This document shows, one piece after another, positions 33,737 through 43,232 of a stretch of 64,000 nt of DNA. Numbering within the stretch: the first letter of the stretch is position 1; the number at the start of each line of letters is the position of its first letter. The notes below the pieces were generated by a model. The model was not told the origin of the DNA. It worked only from the letters and a program-made list of their open reading frames with translations, and made no database searches. A program made the translations under genes and the position numbers. The DNA is from WRDF01 sp031552235 (GTDB lineage Bacteria > Bacteroidota > Bacteroidia > Bacteroidales > Rikenellaceae): contig JAVBMR010000005.1 of the NCBI GenBank assembly GCA_031552235.1, positions 1 to 64,000 on the forward strand, written 5' to 3'.

Positions 33737-35839
33737 ATGTCGTTGTTGAAATTTGATAAAGCGCAGTTGGGCAATCTGGAATACTCGCTTCAGCGTGAAA
33801 TGCTGAGTACGAACCGTGCCGGCGGCTACATGAGTACGACCATCGTGTGCTGCAATACGAGGAAATACCATGGCCTTATGGTAGGGCCGGTGGAAGGACA
33901 GGACGACGACCGCAACTTTGTCCTGCTCTCGACGCTCGACGAAACCGTCATACAGCACGACCAGTCGTTCAACCTCGCGATACACCGCTTCCCGGGCGCT
34001 TACGAACCCCGAGGACACAAATACATCACAGACTTCGAATACACGCCCACGCCGACGATAACTTACAGGGTTGGGGGTGTCGTCCTGAAGAAGGAGATGC
34101 TGTGGATACATTCGCGCATGCAGCTGATGATACGCTACACGCTTATCGAGGCCAAGTCGCCGACAAAACTGCGCCTGCGCCCGTTCCTCGCCTTCCGCGA
34201 CGCACACACCGTAGGCAGGGCCAACATGTTCGCCGACGGGCACAGCTACCCGGTCGACAAAGGGATCAAATGCCGCCTTTACGAGGGATTTCCGTGGCTG
34301 AATATGCAGACGGCCAACAACGCCGAATTCATTGCGGCGCCTGATTGGTACTACAACTTCGAATACCTTGAGGAACAGTCGCGCGGATACCCGTTCCAGG
34401 AAGACCTGCTCACGCCCGGTTATTTCGAAATGGAAATAACGAAGGGCGAAAGCGTGATCTTCTCGGCCTGCACGGGCGAGTGTGCGGACAATATTGAAAA
34501 ATCTTTCAACGAAGAACTCGCGAAACGCTCGGACAAGATAGACTTCCTCTCGTGCATGCGCCACTCGGCACGCCAGTTCGTGGTAAGGCGCGGGGGTAAA
34601 ACCGAGGTCGTGGCAGGTTACCCGTGGTTCGGCCGTTGGGGGCGCGACACGTTCATAGCCCTGCCCGGCATCACGCTCACGCAGGGCAATGTGCAGGCCT
34701 GCCGCGACGTGGTCGACACGCTCGTAAGCGAGATGCAGGACGGCCTGTTCCCGAATATGGGATCGGCGTACAACTCGGTGGACGCGCCAATGTGGTTCTT
34801 CTTCGTCCTCCAGCAACTGGAAAAACACATCGGGGCCGAAGAGGTCTGGAAAGCATACGGCAAGCCCATGAAAGACGTCCTCGAAGCATACCGCAGGGGG
34901 ATCGGACAATATGTAGCGCTGCATACGAACGGGCTTGTATGGGCCTCGAACCCCACGCTCGCCATGACGTGGATGGACGCGGTGGTGGACGGCAAACCGG
35001 TCACGGGCCGCGACGGCTACCAGGTGGAAATAAACGCGCTGTGGTACAACGCCGTTTGCTACACGCTCGAACTCGCGGAAAAATTCAAGGACGCCAAATT
35101 CGTGAAGGAATGGAAGCAGTTGCCGGCGCAGATAAAGGAGTCGTTCGTGAGCAAGTTCTGGCACGAGAGCGAAGAGTCATACCTCGCCGACTATGTGAAC
35201 GACAACGGACAGAATACTTTCCGCCGCCCGAATCAGGTCATCGCCTGCTCGCTGCCCTATAAAATGATAGAACAGGACAAGATAGCCCAGGTGCTGGAGG
35301 TAGTGAAACTCCATCTGCTTACACCGAAAGGCCTGCGCACACTCTCTCCGCAAAACCCCCTGTATCAGGGGCGTTACGGCGGCGATCAGCCCACACGCGA
35401 CAGGCAGTACCACCAGGGTACGGTGTGGCCGTGGCCGCTGGAACATTATGTGTCGGCGTGCTTCCAGTTGTACGGCAAGGCGTTCCTGCACACAGCCGAA
35501 GAGATACTCGCAGGGTTCGACGAGGACATAACAATGTACGGTATCGGTTCGATCGCCGAGATCTACGACGGCGACCCGCCCCACGCACCGAAGGGTGCGC
35601 CCTCGCAGGCATGGAGTGTCGGGGCCATACTCCGCATAAACGAGATGATCGGTGAGTACGGGGCGATGGAAACCGGCGGCAAAAAACCGGCGACGGCGAA
35701 AACTCCGGCTAAACCGGCTTCGAAAGCCGTTGTGAAAGAGGCCAAGGCAACACCTGCCGCAAAGAAACAGGCGGCGAAGAAGGCTGATACGAAGGTTTCG
35801 GAAAAAGTTGCGAAGAAAGCTCCGGCGAAATCGAAATAA
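33737..35839 (+). CDS. Glycogen debranching enzyme (amylo-alpha-1,6-glucosidase type)
   Basis: A 700-residue protein. Residues 1-240 are the GDE N-terminal domain (LSTNRAGGYMSTTIVCCNTRKYHGLMV). Residues 270-640 are the (alpha/alpha)6-barrel GDE_C domain, with the conserved GYPWFGRWGRDTFIALPG and YHQGTVWPWPLEHYV blocks that carry the catalytic region. The product releases branch glucose during glycogen breakdown. Residues 649-700 form an added tail with 17 Lys and 15 Ala in 52 residues plus repeated Pro/Thr, resembling histone H1 tails; it is unlikely to be folded. It begins the three-gene plus-strand operon. The tail's role is unknown. Confidence 0.9.
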   Translation: MSLLKFDKAQLGNLEYSLQREMLSTNRAGGYMSTTIVCCNTRKYHGLMVGPVEGQDDDRNFVLLSTLDETVIQHDQSFNLAIHRFPGAYEPRGHKYITDFEYTPTPTITYRVGGVVLKKEMLWIHSRMQLMIRYTLIEAKSPTKLRLRPFLAFRDAHTVGRANMFADGHSYPVDKGIKCRLYEGFPWLNMQTANNAEFIAAPDWYYNFEYLEEQSRGYPFQEDLLTPGYFEMEITKGESVIFSACTGECADNIEKSFNEELAKRSDKIDFLSCMRHSARQFVVRRGGKTEVVAGYPWFGRWGRDTFIALPGITLTQGNVQACRDVVDTLVSEMQDGLFPNMGSAYNSVDAPMWFFFVLQQLEKHIGAEEVWKAYGKPMKDVLEAYRRGIGQYVALHTNGLVWASNPTLAMTWMDAVVDGKPVTGRDGYQVEINALWYNAVCYTLELAEKFKDAKFVKEWKQLPAQIKESFVSKFWHESEESYLADYVNDNGQNTFRRPNQVIACSLPYKMIEQDKIAQVLEVVKLHLLTPKGLRTLSPQNPLYQGRYGGDQPTRDRQYHQGTVWPWPLEHYVSACFQLYGKAFLHTAEEILAGFDEDITMYGIGSIAEIYDGDPPHAPKGAPSQAWSVGAILRINEMIGEYGAMETGGKKPATAKTPAKPASKAVVKEAKATPAAKKQAAKKADTKVSEKVAKKAPAKSK

Positions 35840-35959
35840 ACGGCAAACCGCCCCTTTTGCACATCATGCGGGGCGCTTGCGGAAGATAATAAATCGGGTA
35901 TAAAAACAGAGGAGATGAGATGCGTGTCGGGAATAGGGTAAAAATATAAAACAGTAATT

Positions 35960-37249
35960 ATGAGAATTTTGATGTTTGGATGGGAGTTTCCACCCCAGAT
36001 CGCAGGCGGCCTCGGAACAGCGTGCTACGGCCTCACTAAAGGGCTGGCAAAGCATGACGTGGAGGTGATCTTCGTAATGCCGCACGCGACAGGAAACGAA
36101 GACCAGCGTTTTGTTAAGGTCGTCAACGCCAGCGACGTGGAGGCCATGTATGGCAACATCGGGAAGGAGCTTATCCCCGGAATGACGTTCATACACATAG
36201 ACTCGAACATGGTGCCCTATATCTCCCCGGAGGAGTTCGAAGCCGAAAGGACAAGGACGGAAACGAGCGAAGGACGTGAAATAAAGCACGGCGACGTGTG
36301 GCGCGAGAGGTATAATTTCTCGGGGAAATACGGCGCTAACCTTATGGAGGAGGTCGCCAGGTATGCCGTGGTAGCCGCCGAGGTTGCCCGCCAGCTCGAA
36401 GGCCAGTTCGACGTGATACATGCCCACGACTGGTTGACCTACTACGCCGGGATGGCCGCCAAACAGGTCTCGGGAAAACCCCTCGTAGTGCATATCCACG
36501 CCACTGAATTCGACCGCAGCGGCGAGAACGTCAACCAGGCGGTGTACAATATAGAACACGCCGGCATGAACGCCGCCGACAAGGTGATTGCGGTCAGCAA
36601 CCTCACACGCAACATAGTGATAAACAGATACGGCGTGAGCCCGGACAGGTGTGTGACGGTACACAACGCCGTTACGTTCGGGAACGACTCGCTGAAAGAC
36701 ATCGAGCGCGGGGTGGACGACAAGATCGTTACGTTCCTTGGGCGCATAACATACCAGAAAGGCCCGGACTACTTTGTCGAAGCGGCGGCTAAGGTACTCA
36801 AGAGGGTGCCGAACGTGCGTTTCGTAATGGCAGGGAGCGGCGATATGATGAACCATGTGGTTCGCCGCGTGGCGAAACTCGGTATCGCCGACAGGTTCCA
36901 CTTCACGGGCTTTTTGAAGGGCGACGACGTGCAGAAGATGTTCGCGATGAGCGATGTGTACATAATGCCCTCGGTCAGCGAACCGTTCGGGATATCGCCG
37001 CTCGAAGCGATGAAGTCGAACGTGCCGGTAATCATATCGAAGCAGTCCGGCGTGGCCGAAGTCCTCGATTATGCGGTGAAAGTCGATTACTGGGACGTCG
37101 ACGCGATGGCAGACGCAATATACGGACTGATACAGTATCCGGCCCTTGGCAAAATGTTCGCCCGCAAGGGCCTCGAAGAGGTCACGAGCCTCAAATGGGA
37201 CAACGCGGCCGAAAAGGTCAAGGAGGTTTACGAATCGGTTGGGAAATAA
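35960..37249 (+). CDS. GT4-family glycosyltransferase, glycogen synthase-like
   Basis: A 429-residue GT-B enzyme. It begins ILMFGWEFPPQIAGGLGTACYGLTKGL, the sugar-nucleotide/acceptor loop typical of starch and glycogen synthases; the C-terminal half has the family GT4 signatures TFLGRITYQKGPDYFVEA and SEPFGISPLEAM with the conserved Glu. The likely product is an alpha-1,4-glucan or trehalose-like glucoside, using ADP- or UDP-glucose. It lies 120 bases after the debranching gene and 22 bases before GH57, so it belongs to the glycogen operon. Confidence 0.88.
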   Translation: MRILMFGWEFPPQIAGGLGTACYGLTKGLAKHDVEVIFVMPHATGNEDQRFVKVVNASDVEAMYGNIGKELIPGMTFIHIDSNMVPYISPEEFEAERTRTETSEGREIKHGDVWRERYNFSGKYGANLMEEVARYAVVAAEVARQLEGQFDVIHAHDWLTYYAGMAAKQVSGKPLVVHIHATEFDRSGENVNQAVYNIEHAGMNAADKVIAVSNLTRNIVINRYGVSPDRCVTVHNAVTFGNDSLKDIERGVDDKIVTFLGRITYQKGPDYFVEAAAKVLKRVPNVRFVMAGSGDMMNHVVRRVAKLGIADRFHFTGFLKGDDVQKMFAMSDVYIMPSVSEPFGISPLEAMKSNVPVIISKQSGVAEVLDYAVKVDYWDVDAMADAIYGLIQYPALGKMFARKGLEEVTSLKWDNAAEKVKEVYESVGK

Positions 37250-37271
37250 TAATATATAAAAAAATACGGCT

Positions 37272-38498
37272 ATGAAAACGATATGCTTTTATTTCCAGAT
37301 CCACCAGCCCCTGAGGTTGAAAACGTACAGGTTCTTCAATATGGGCAAAGACCATAACTACCTTGACGACGTTGGCAACAGCACCATCATGCGCAAAGTG
37401 GCGAACAGGTGTTACCTGCCTATGAATGCGTTGTTGCTCAAACTGATAAAGCAGCATAAGGGCGCCTTCAAGGTCAGTTTCTCGATGTCGGGACTGGCCG
37501 TCGAGCAGTTCCGCGAGTATGCCCCCGAGGTGCTGGAGAGTTTCAGGGAACTCGCGGCCACAGGCTGTGTGGAATTCCTTGGCGAGACATACGCCCACTC
37601 GCTCTCGTCGCTCATCGACAACGACGAATTCGTGGACCAGGTGAAGAAGCATTCGGATATGATAAAGAAAGAGTTCGGGACGAAACCGACCACTTTCCGC
37701 AATACAGAGCTCATATATTCCGACACCATCGGCGAAACCGTGGCGTCGCTCGGGTTCAAGACCATGCTGGCCGAAGGCGCGAAACACGTACTCGGTTGGA
37801 AAAGCCCCAACTTCGTGTATGCCAACGCCCTGAACCAGAAGCTCAGGCTGTTGCTGCGCAACTATAAGCTGAGCGACGATATCGCGTTCCGTTTCTCCGA
37901 CCGCGGTTGGAACGAATGGCCGCTTACGGTGGATAAGTTCCTTGGCTGGATAACAGCCGAAGACGTGCCTGGCGAGGTGATAAACCTATTTATGGACTAC
38001 GAAACCTTCGGCGAACACCAGGACGCGTCGACGGGCATATTCGACTTCATGGCCTACCTGCCCAAGGCCGCGCTGGCTACCAAGAAAATCAAGTTCGCCA
38101 CATGCGCCGAAACCGCTGCCGCACACCAACCCGTGGCCGTGCTTTCCTGCCCTCATCCCATGTCGTGGGCGGACGAGGAGCGCGACGTTACCGCATGGCT
38201 GGGCAACGAGTTGCAGAACGAAGCCTTCAATAAAATATATTCGATGCGACAGCTCGTTAAGGAGCTGAAGTCGAAAGACTTCGACTATGTGTGGAATTTC
38301 ATGCAGACTTCCGACCACTTCTACTACATGGCAACCAAGTGGCTTTCGGACGGCGATGTGCACAGGTATTTCAACCCATACGAATCCAGCTACGATTCGT
38401 TCATAAACTACATGAACGTGATGAGCGACTTTGCGATAGAACTCGAAAAAAAAAGAGAACAGTTGAGTAAGCCCAAGGTTGCTACCTGCACGGCTTAG
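37272..38498 (+). CDS. GH57 alpha-amylase/glucanotransferase-like protein
   Basis: A 408-residue GH57 protein with a (beta/alpha)7 barrel. The N-terminus reads TICFYFQIHQP, and the catalytic nucleophile Glu lies in GCVEFLGETYAHS. The Asp is in NLFMDYETFGEHQ, and the rest of the barrel follows. No signal peptide, so it acts on intracellular alpha-glucan. The family includes alpha-amylases, branching enzymes and 4-alpha-glucanotransferases, and the exact activity cannot be read. Third gene of the operon, with a spacing of 22 bases from the GT4 gene. Confidence 0.88.
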   Translation: MKTICFYFQIHQPLRLKTYRFFNMGKDHNYLDDVGNSTIMRKVANRCYLPMNALLLKLIKQHKGAFKVSFSMSGLAVEQFREYAPEVLESFRELAATGCVEFLGETYAHSLSSLIDNDEFVDQVKKHSDMIKKEFGTKPTTFRNTELIYSDTIGETVASLGFKTMLAEGAKHVLGWKSPNFVYANALNQKLRLLLRNYKLSDDIAFRFSDRGWNEWPLTVDKFLGWITAEDVPGEVINLFMDYETFGEHQDASTGIFDFMAYLPKAALATKKIKFATCAETAAAHQPVAVLSCPHPMSWADEERDVTAWLGNELQNEAFNKIYSMRQLVKELKSKDFDYVWNFMQTSDHFYYMATKWLSDGDVHRYFNPYESSYDSFINYMNVMSDFAIELEKKREQLSKPKVATCTA

Positions 38499-38540
38499 TC
38501 AGGCCGCGGTCGGTGAGGCCTTTTCAAATTGACACATAAA

Positions 38541-38569
38541 ACGGAGGCGGCTATTTTGGCCGCCTCCGT
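38541..38569 (+). terminator. Terminator after GH57
   Basis: The perfect 11-base stem ACGGAGGCGGC with a 7-base loop, followed by a T-rich stretch, 43 bases after the GH57 stop. Confidence 0.7.
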
Positions 38570-38821
38570 TGTGTTTCGTTTTTGAGTTGTTAAGCCGCCA
38601 CAAAGATGATGTTTATTCGCAACGATGCCTATCGTCCTGTAGTCTGCCGCCGGTGGAGGGCGTCGTTTAGCATTGCAGCGCTCCCGGAGGCGTATTGATC
38701 TCTCTCGGCGAAAGCCGCAGCGACCGGCCAGCCGCATGGAACGGCGGCATCAGGCTGCAGATGTCGCTCCGGCGACATCGAGAGAGCGGAATATTACTGC
38801 GGAGCGCACCTAAGCATCAAC

Positions 38822-38852
38822 AAAAATCCCCGGAGATTCTCCGGGGATTTTT
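38822..38852. terminator. Terminator between the convergent glycogen genes
   Basis: The 13-base stem AAAAATCCCCGGA / TCCGGGGATTTTT with a 5-base loop, 29 bases beyond the minus-strand fusion gene stop. It suits both directions. Confidence 0.85.
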
Positions 38853-38880
38853 GTTGATGTAACGGCCGGGCCGCGCCAAC

Positions 38881-41800
38881 CTACGCCCACTTAACGAGGG
38901 CGAAGTCCATGCGGTGCGGGAGCTGCGGGTTTTTGGGATAGACCCTGATGGCGATGTCGAACGAGCCTGTTTTGCCAGGTGTCAGATCGAGTTTGTAGAA
39001 AGCGTGGCTGCCTTCCATGTTGATAAAGTCGAGCTGGCATGTTTCTTCTATCTTCACGTTTCCGTCTGCGTCTATCTGTTTTGCAACAACCAGTTCCACG
39101 CCGATATCGTCGGGCTTGAGGCCGTCTATGTCGAGGAGGACTTCCACCTGGTAGGTGTTCTCAACCATGAACGCGCCTTTGCTGAGGTCGAACTGCTTGA
39201 CATCCAGCACTTTGACCTTGTCCCACGAGTTGCTGACGCGGCGTTTCCACGCGGCTATCTGGCGTGCAAGGGTAAAGTCGTTGGAGATCATTCTCTTGTT
39301 ACGCTCGTAGAGCTTGTTGTAGAAACGCTCCTGGTAGTCGGTAAGCATGCGGTTCGTGGTGAAGTTCGACGCAATGTCCGCGATGCACTTCTTGATAGCT
39401 TCCACCCATCCGTAAGGGATATTGTCCTTGTCGCGTTTGTAGTACAGCGGAACGATCTCCTCTTCTATGGTAGTGTATATCATTTCGGCGTCGAGTTCGT
39501 TCTGGAAGCCCTGGTCTTCGTAGGCGCGTTCCATCGGGAGCATCCATCCCGCGCCTTCCTTGTAGCCTTCCACCCACCAGCCGTCGAGTACGCTGAAGTT
39601 GAGCACGCCGTTCATAACGGCTTTCTCGCCGCTTGTCCCCGATGCCTCCTGCGGACGGGTAGGGGTGTTGAGCCATACGTCCACCCCGTGTACCATCTTG
39701 CGCGCGAGGTCCATGTCGTAGTTTTGCAGGAAGAGGATCGTGCCTGCGAACTGCGGCATCGCCGAAACCTCTACGATGCGTTTGATGAGGTCCTGTCCCG
39801 GTTTGTCGTTCGGGTGGGCTTTGCCGGCGAACACGAACTGCACGGGCTGTTCCGGGTTGTTGACTATCTTGTCCAGCCTGTCGAGGTTGGTAAAGAGCAG
39901 GTGCGCGCGTTTGTAGGTGGCGAATCGGCGTGCGAAACCGATGGTAAGCACGTCGGGCTTGATCGAATCCACGATCTTGACCACCTGGCGCGGAGAAGCG
40001 AACAGCAGCTGCTTCGGGTCGGCCATGCGGCGTTTGATGTGGCGCACGAGCTTCTCTTTAAGGACGATACGTTCTTTCCACAGGTCTTCGTTCGGGATGT
40101 TGTACACTTTGTGCCATGCGGGGATATCATACTGTTTGTCCGAGAACCCTTCGTTGAAATAGCGGGCGTACAGCTTTTTGAGGTTGGGCGCGGTCCATGT
40201 CGGGAAGTGCACGCCGTTGGTCACGTAGCCCACATGGAGTTCGTCCGTGAAGTAACCGGGCCACATGTTGCCCATGATCTTCTTGGTAACCTCGCCGTGG
40301 AGCCAGCTTACGCCGTTGACCTCCTGCGACAGGTTGCACGCGAGGACGCTCATCGAGAATTTCTCGTTCGGGTCGTTGGGGTTCGTTTTCCCGAGGTTGA
40401 TGTATTGCTCCCAGGTGATATCAAGACGGTCGGGATAATGCGCCATATACTGGCGGATCATGGATTCCGGGAAAGCGTCGTGTCCGGCTGGTACCGGTGT
40501 ATGCGTAGTGAACAGCGACGATGAACGCACTACTTCGAGCGCTTCGCTGAACGAGAGTTTGTTTTTCCTGATGAGGTCGTGTATGCGCTCGATGCCGATG
40601 AACGCCGCGTGGCCTTCGTTGCAGTGGAACACGTCCTGTTTGATGCAAAGTTCTTTCAGTACGCGGATACCGCCTATGCCCAGCAGTATTTCCTGCTTGA
40701 GGCGGTTCTCCCAGTCGCCGCCGTAGAGGAAGTGGGTGATAGAACGGTCTTCGCCGAGGTTCAGGTCGTGGTCGGTATCGAGCAGGTAGAGGTCGGTACG
40801 GCCCACCTCGCATTTCCAGATACGCGCGGTTACCGTGCGGCCCGGGAACGAGATGTGTATGCTTGCCCAGTTGCCTTCCGCGTCACGCACGGGCGAAATG
40901 GGCAGTTTGTAGAAATTCTGTGCTTCGTATGCCGCTTCCTGCGCTCCCTGTGCCGAGAGTTTCTGGGTAAAGTAGCCGTAGCGGTACAGCAGTCCGACCC
41001 CGACCATAGGCACGTTCTTGTCGCTGGCTTCCTTGAGGTAGTCGCCGGCGAGGATGCCCAGGCCGCCTGAATATATCTTCAGCGAGCTGTGAAGGCCGTA
41101 TTCCATGCTGAAATAAGCCACCTTAGGCCCCTGGGCGGTTTTCTTTTCGGCCATGTACGCGTTGAAAACCTCGTACAGGGCGTCCATCCTTGAGAGGAAG
41201 TCGGCGTCGTTTTCCAGTTCCCGCACGCGTTTCACGCTAAGCATGTCGAGCATGGCGATGGGGTTGCGGCCTGACTGTGCCCAGAGTTCGCTGTCGATGC
41301 ATTCGAACAGTTCGTGGGCGCCCGATGTCCATGACCACCAAAGGTTGCGCGAGAGTATTTCGAGCGGATGCAGCCTTTCCGGGAGAGTTTTCTCGACCAT
41401 AAGGCGTGTCCACGAGGGTTTGTTGCTTGCCAGCTGCTGGCGGACGAAGTTGATCTGTTCGTGGTGTGCGCCGCCGCCTTCGTAGATCACCCTGTTGGTG
41501 CGCAGCGAGGCGTTGCTTACGGCGATCTTGTAGGCTTCAGCGTAGTATTCGATGAGGTTGTCCCACAACGCCGTCTTGGATATGGCGAGCGCCGACGCCC
41601 TGCACGAGTTGTATTCCTTGGCGCTCATGCAGCTGTATTTCACGATCGAAGAGGCTATGTGGTCTACCACTTCGCTGTCGTTCGTGTCGGTGCGGGCGAT
41701 CACTTCGACGCCCTTGTGTTCTTTTTCGTGGTTGTCCACCCACAGGCCGAACCCGGCCAGCGAGGTGGTTATGGTCGGAACCGAGAACGCCACGCTTTCG

Positions 41801-43140
41801 AGCGGGGTATATCCCCACGGTTCGTAGTACGATGCGAAAACGGTAATGTCCATGCCTACCAGCAGTTCGTAGTAAGGCATGTTGAAGATGCCGTCGTTGC
41901 CGTTCAGGTAGGAAGGCACGAAGATGACCTTAACCTTCGAACCTGGATCGGTAAGGGCCGAACCTGTCATCGCGTCCACGATGGGGTCCCAGCCGCTGAG
42001 GTGGTGCGTGGTGTGGCGGTAGAGCGTCGGGTCGATGGGGTTCGCCGGGTTGGCGAGATGGGCCTTGAGGTCCTGGCGCGGGCCGTTGTTCCCGGCCGGA
42101 ACTGTAATGTATGCCAGTACTTCGCGTCCGAGTTTATCGTTCGCTGCTACTTTCTTGAGCGATTCTATAAGCACATCGAGCCCTTTGTTCTTGAACTCGT
42201 AGCGGCCGCTCGTACCCACGATAAGGGGAGCTTTCTCGAATTTATGGTTGAGGCAGGCTTCCGCCACCTTGATCATGGTTTCGCGGCTTTTTTTGCGTTT
42301 GTTGTCGAATTCCTGGCCGTTCCATACGAAATCGTCTTCGAAGCCGTTCGGGGTAACGATATTGACTTCGCGGCCCAGAAGGTACTGGCATTCGCGCGCT
42401 GTGATGTCGCTTACTGTGGCGAAGCAGTCGAAATTGTTGGCCGCGGTCTTTTCGAGCGAATGTTTCGCGACGATGTTATATTGGCGTGCGAAATCGTCGG
42501 CGTTGAACCTGGGGAGGTTGCTGTACAGCGGTTGTCCGTTTCCGGCCAGCGAGCGCCCGAGTATAGTGGCATGGGTCGTGAATACGGTGGCGGTATAAGG
42601 GGAATTTTTCTGGAGGTAAAGCCCGCCGCTGCCCGTCATCCATTCGTGGAAGTGCGCGACCACCTTGTCGCTCGATCCGCAGAACGTTTCGGTATATTTC
42701 TCGATCACTTTGCCGGCGGCATAGCCGAACAGCACCGGTTCGAGGTAGTCCCATTGTCCGCTGATGGAGTCCACGCGGTATGATTCCCACAGGAATTTCA
42801 GCACGTCGTCCTTCGACGCGAAGAAAGTCGTGAAGTCTACGAGAAGCACTTTGGGCCTGCCCGTTATGTTCCAGTGGCCTGCGCGTACGCGGATACCGTC
42901 TTCGTAGACCATCTGCCTCCACTCTTTCAGCAGGTTCGGATCTTCCTCGAATTCCATATCGCCGCTCTCCTTGTGGACGTCCGGCCCGATGAGGATATAC
43001 CCTTCGCCGAGGTCGCGGGTTGCGTTGAGCGCTTTGGTGGCGATAACGGTATGTATGCCGCCCACTTTGTTGCAGACTTCCCAGCTTACTTCGAAAAGGA
43101 AATCGGGCTTGAATAAGTTGTCATGGTTGTTAACTGCCAT
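38881..43140 (-). CDS. Bifunctional glycogen synthase (GT3)-glycogen phosphorylase (GT35) fusion
   Basis: A 1,419-residue protein joining two opposing activities. Residues 1-550 are a eukaryote-like GT3 glycogen synthase, starting FEVSWEVCNKVGGIHTVI, with HFHEWMTGSGG, and the C-terminal EPWGYTPLES motif carrying the key Glu. Residues 580-1290 are a GT35 alpha-glucan phosphorylase, with the RNLWWSW N-terminus, HCNEGHAAF, and the PLP lysine (Lys1173) in EASGTSGEKAVMNG. A C-terminal beta-sandwich (about 1310-1419) follows. The minus-strand -7 box at 43183-43190 places the start at ATG 43140, not an upstream in-frame ATG (43185). Convergent with the glycogen operon. How the cell avoids futile cycling is not clear. 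Confidence 0.9.
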   Translation of the reverse strand: MAVNNHDNLFKPDFLFEVSWEVCNKVGGIHTVIATKALNATRDLGEGYILIGPDVHKESGDMEFEEDPNLLKEWRQMVYEDGIRVRAGHWNITGRPKVLLVDFTTFFASKDDVLKFLWESYRVDSISGQWDYLEPVLFGYAAGKVIEKYTETFCGSSDKVVAHFHEWMTGSGGLYLQKNSPYTATVFTTHATILGRSLAGNGQPLYSNLPRFNADDFARQYNIVAKHSLEKTAANNFDCFATVSDITARECQYLLGREVNIVTPNGFEDDFVWNGQEFDNKRKKSRETMIKVAEACLNHKFEKAPLIVGTSGRYEFKNKGLDVLIESLKKVAANDKLGREVLAYITVPAGNNGPRQDLKAHLANPANPIDPTLYRHTTHHLSGWDPIVDAMTGSALTDPGSKVKVIFVPSYLNGNDGIFNMPYYELLVGMDITVFASYYEPWGYTPLESVAFSVPTITTSLAGFGLWVDNHEKEHKGVEVIARTDTNDSEVVDHIASSIVKYSCMSAKEYNSCRASALAISKTALWDNLIEYYAEAYKIAVSNASLRTNRVIYEGGGAHHEQINFVRQQLASNKPSWTRLMVEKTLPERLHPLEILSRNLWWSWTSGAHELFECIDSELWAQSGRNPIAMLDMLSVKRVRELENDADFLSRMDALYEVFNAYMAEKKTAQGPKVAYFSMEYGLHSSLKIYSGGLGILAGDYLKEASDKNVPMVGVGLLYRYGYFTQKLSAQGAQEAAYEAQNFYKLPISPVRDAEGNWASIHISFPGRTVTARIWKCEVGRTDLYLLDTDHDLNLGEDRSITHFLYGGDWENRLKQEILLGIGGIRVLKELCIKQDVFHCNEGHAAFIGIERIHDLIRKNKLSFSEALEVVRSSSLFTTHTPVPAGHDAFPESMIRQYMAHYPDRLDITWEQYINLGKTNPNDPNEKFSMSVLACNLSQEVNGVSWLHGEVTKKIMGNMWPGYFTDELHVGYVTNGVHFPTWTAPNLKKLYARYFNEGFSDKQYDIPAWHKVYNIPNEDLWKERIVLKEKLVRHIKRRMADPKQLLFASPRQVVKIVDSIKPDVLTIGFARRFATYKRAHLLFTNLDRLDKIVNNPEQPVQFVFAGKAHPNDKPGQDLIKRIVEVSAMPQFAGTILFLQNYDMDLARKMVHGVDVWLNTPTRPQEASGTSGEKAVMNGVLNFSVLDGWWVEGYKEGAGWMLPMERAYEDQGFQNELDAEMIYTTIEEEIVPLYYKRDKDNIPYGWVEAIKKCIADIASNFTTNRMLTDYQERFYNKLYERNKRMISNDFTLARQIAAWKRRVSNSWDKVKVLDVKQFDLSKGAFMVENTYQVEVLLDIDGLKPDDIGVELVVAKQIDADGNVKIEETCQLDFINMEGSHAFYKLDLTPGKTGSFDIAIRVYPKNPQLPHRMDFALVKWA

Positions 43141-43182
43141 ATGCTTGATGTTTAATTTGTTTTCTAATTGGAGTTTAAACCG

Positions 43183-43190
43183 CAAATGTA
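43183..43190 (-). promoter_or_regulatory. -7 box of the synthase-phosphorylase gene
   Basis: The minus strand reads TACATTTG, 43 bases before ATG 43140, and overlaps the alternative ATG at 43185, excluding it. Confidence 0.6.
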
Positions 43191-43232
43191 ATCATTCCTG
43201 CCCTCTTAATCAAGAAAAAAACGCCGGAATGT

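Larger units (their letters stand above)
38499..38880. other. Spacer between convergent glycogen genes, with terminators and repeat (family C copy 1)
   Basis: No gene. It holds two hairpins (separate entries). At 38612-38680 it has a GC-rich repeat: TTATTCGCAACGATG ... GTAGTCTGCCGCCGG, related to 53733-53853 and 60000-60110. Confidence 0.6.

Noticed and set aside
38914..40524. 536-codon plus-strand frame opposite the synthase-phosphorylase gene
   Set aside because: Antisense shadow of a well supported enzyme gene; composition rich in Val/Arg/His, as expected for reverse reading.
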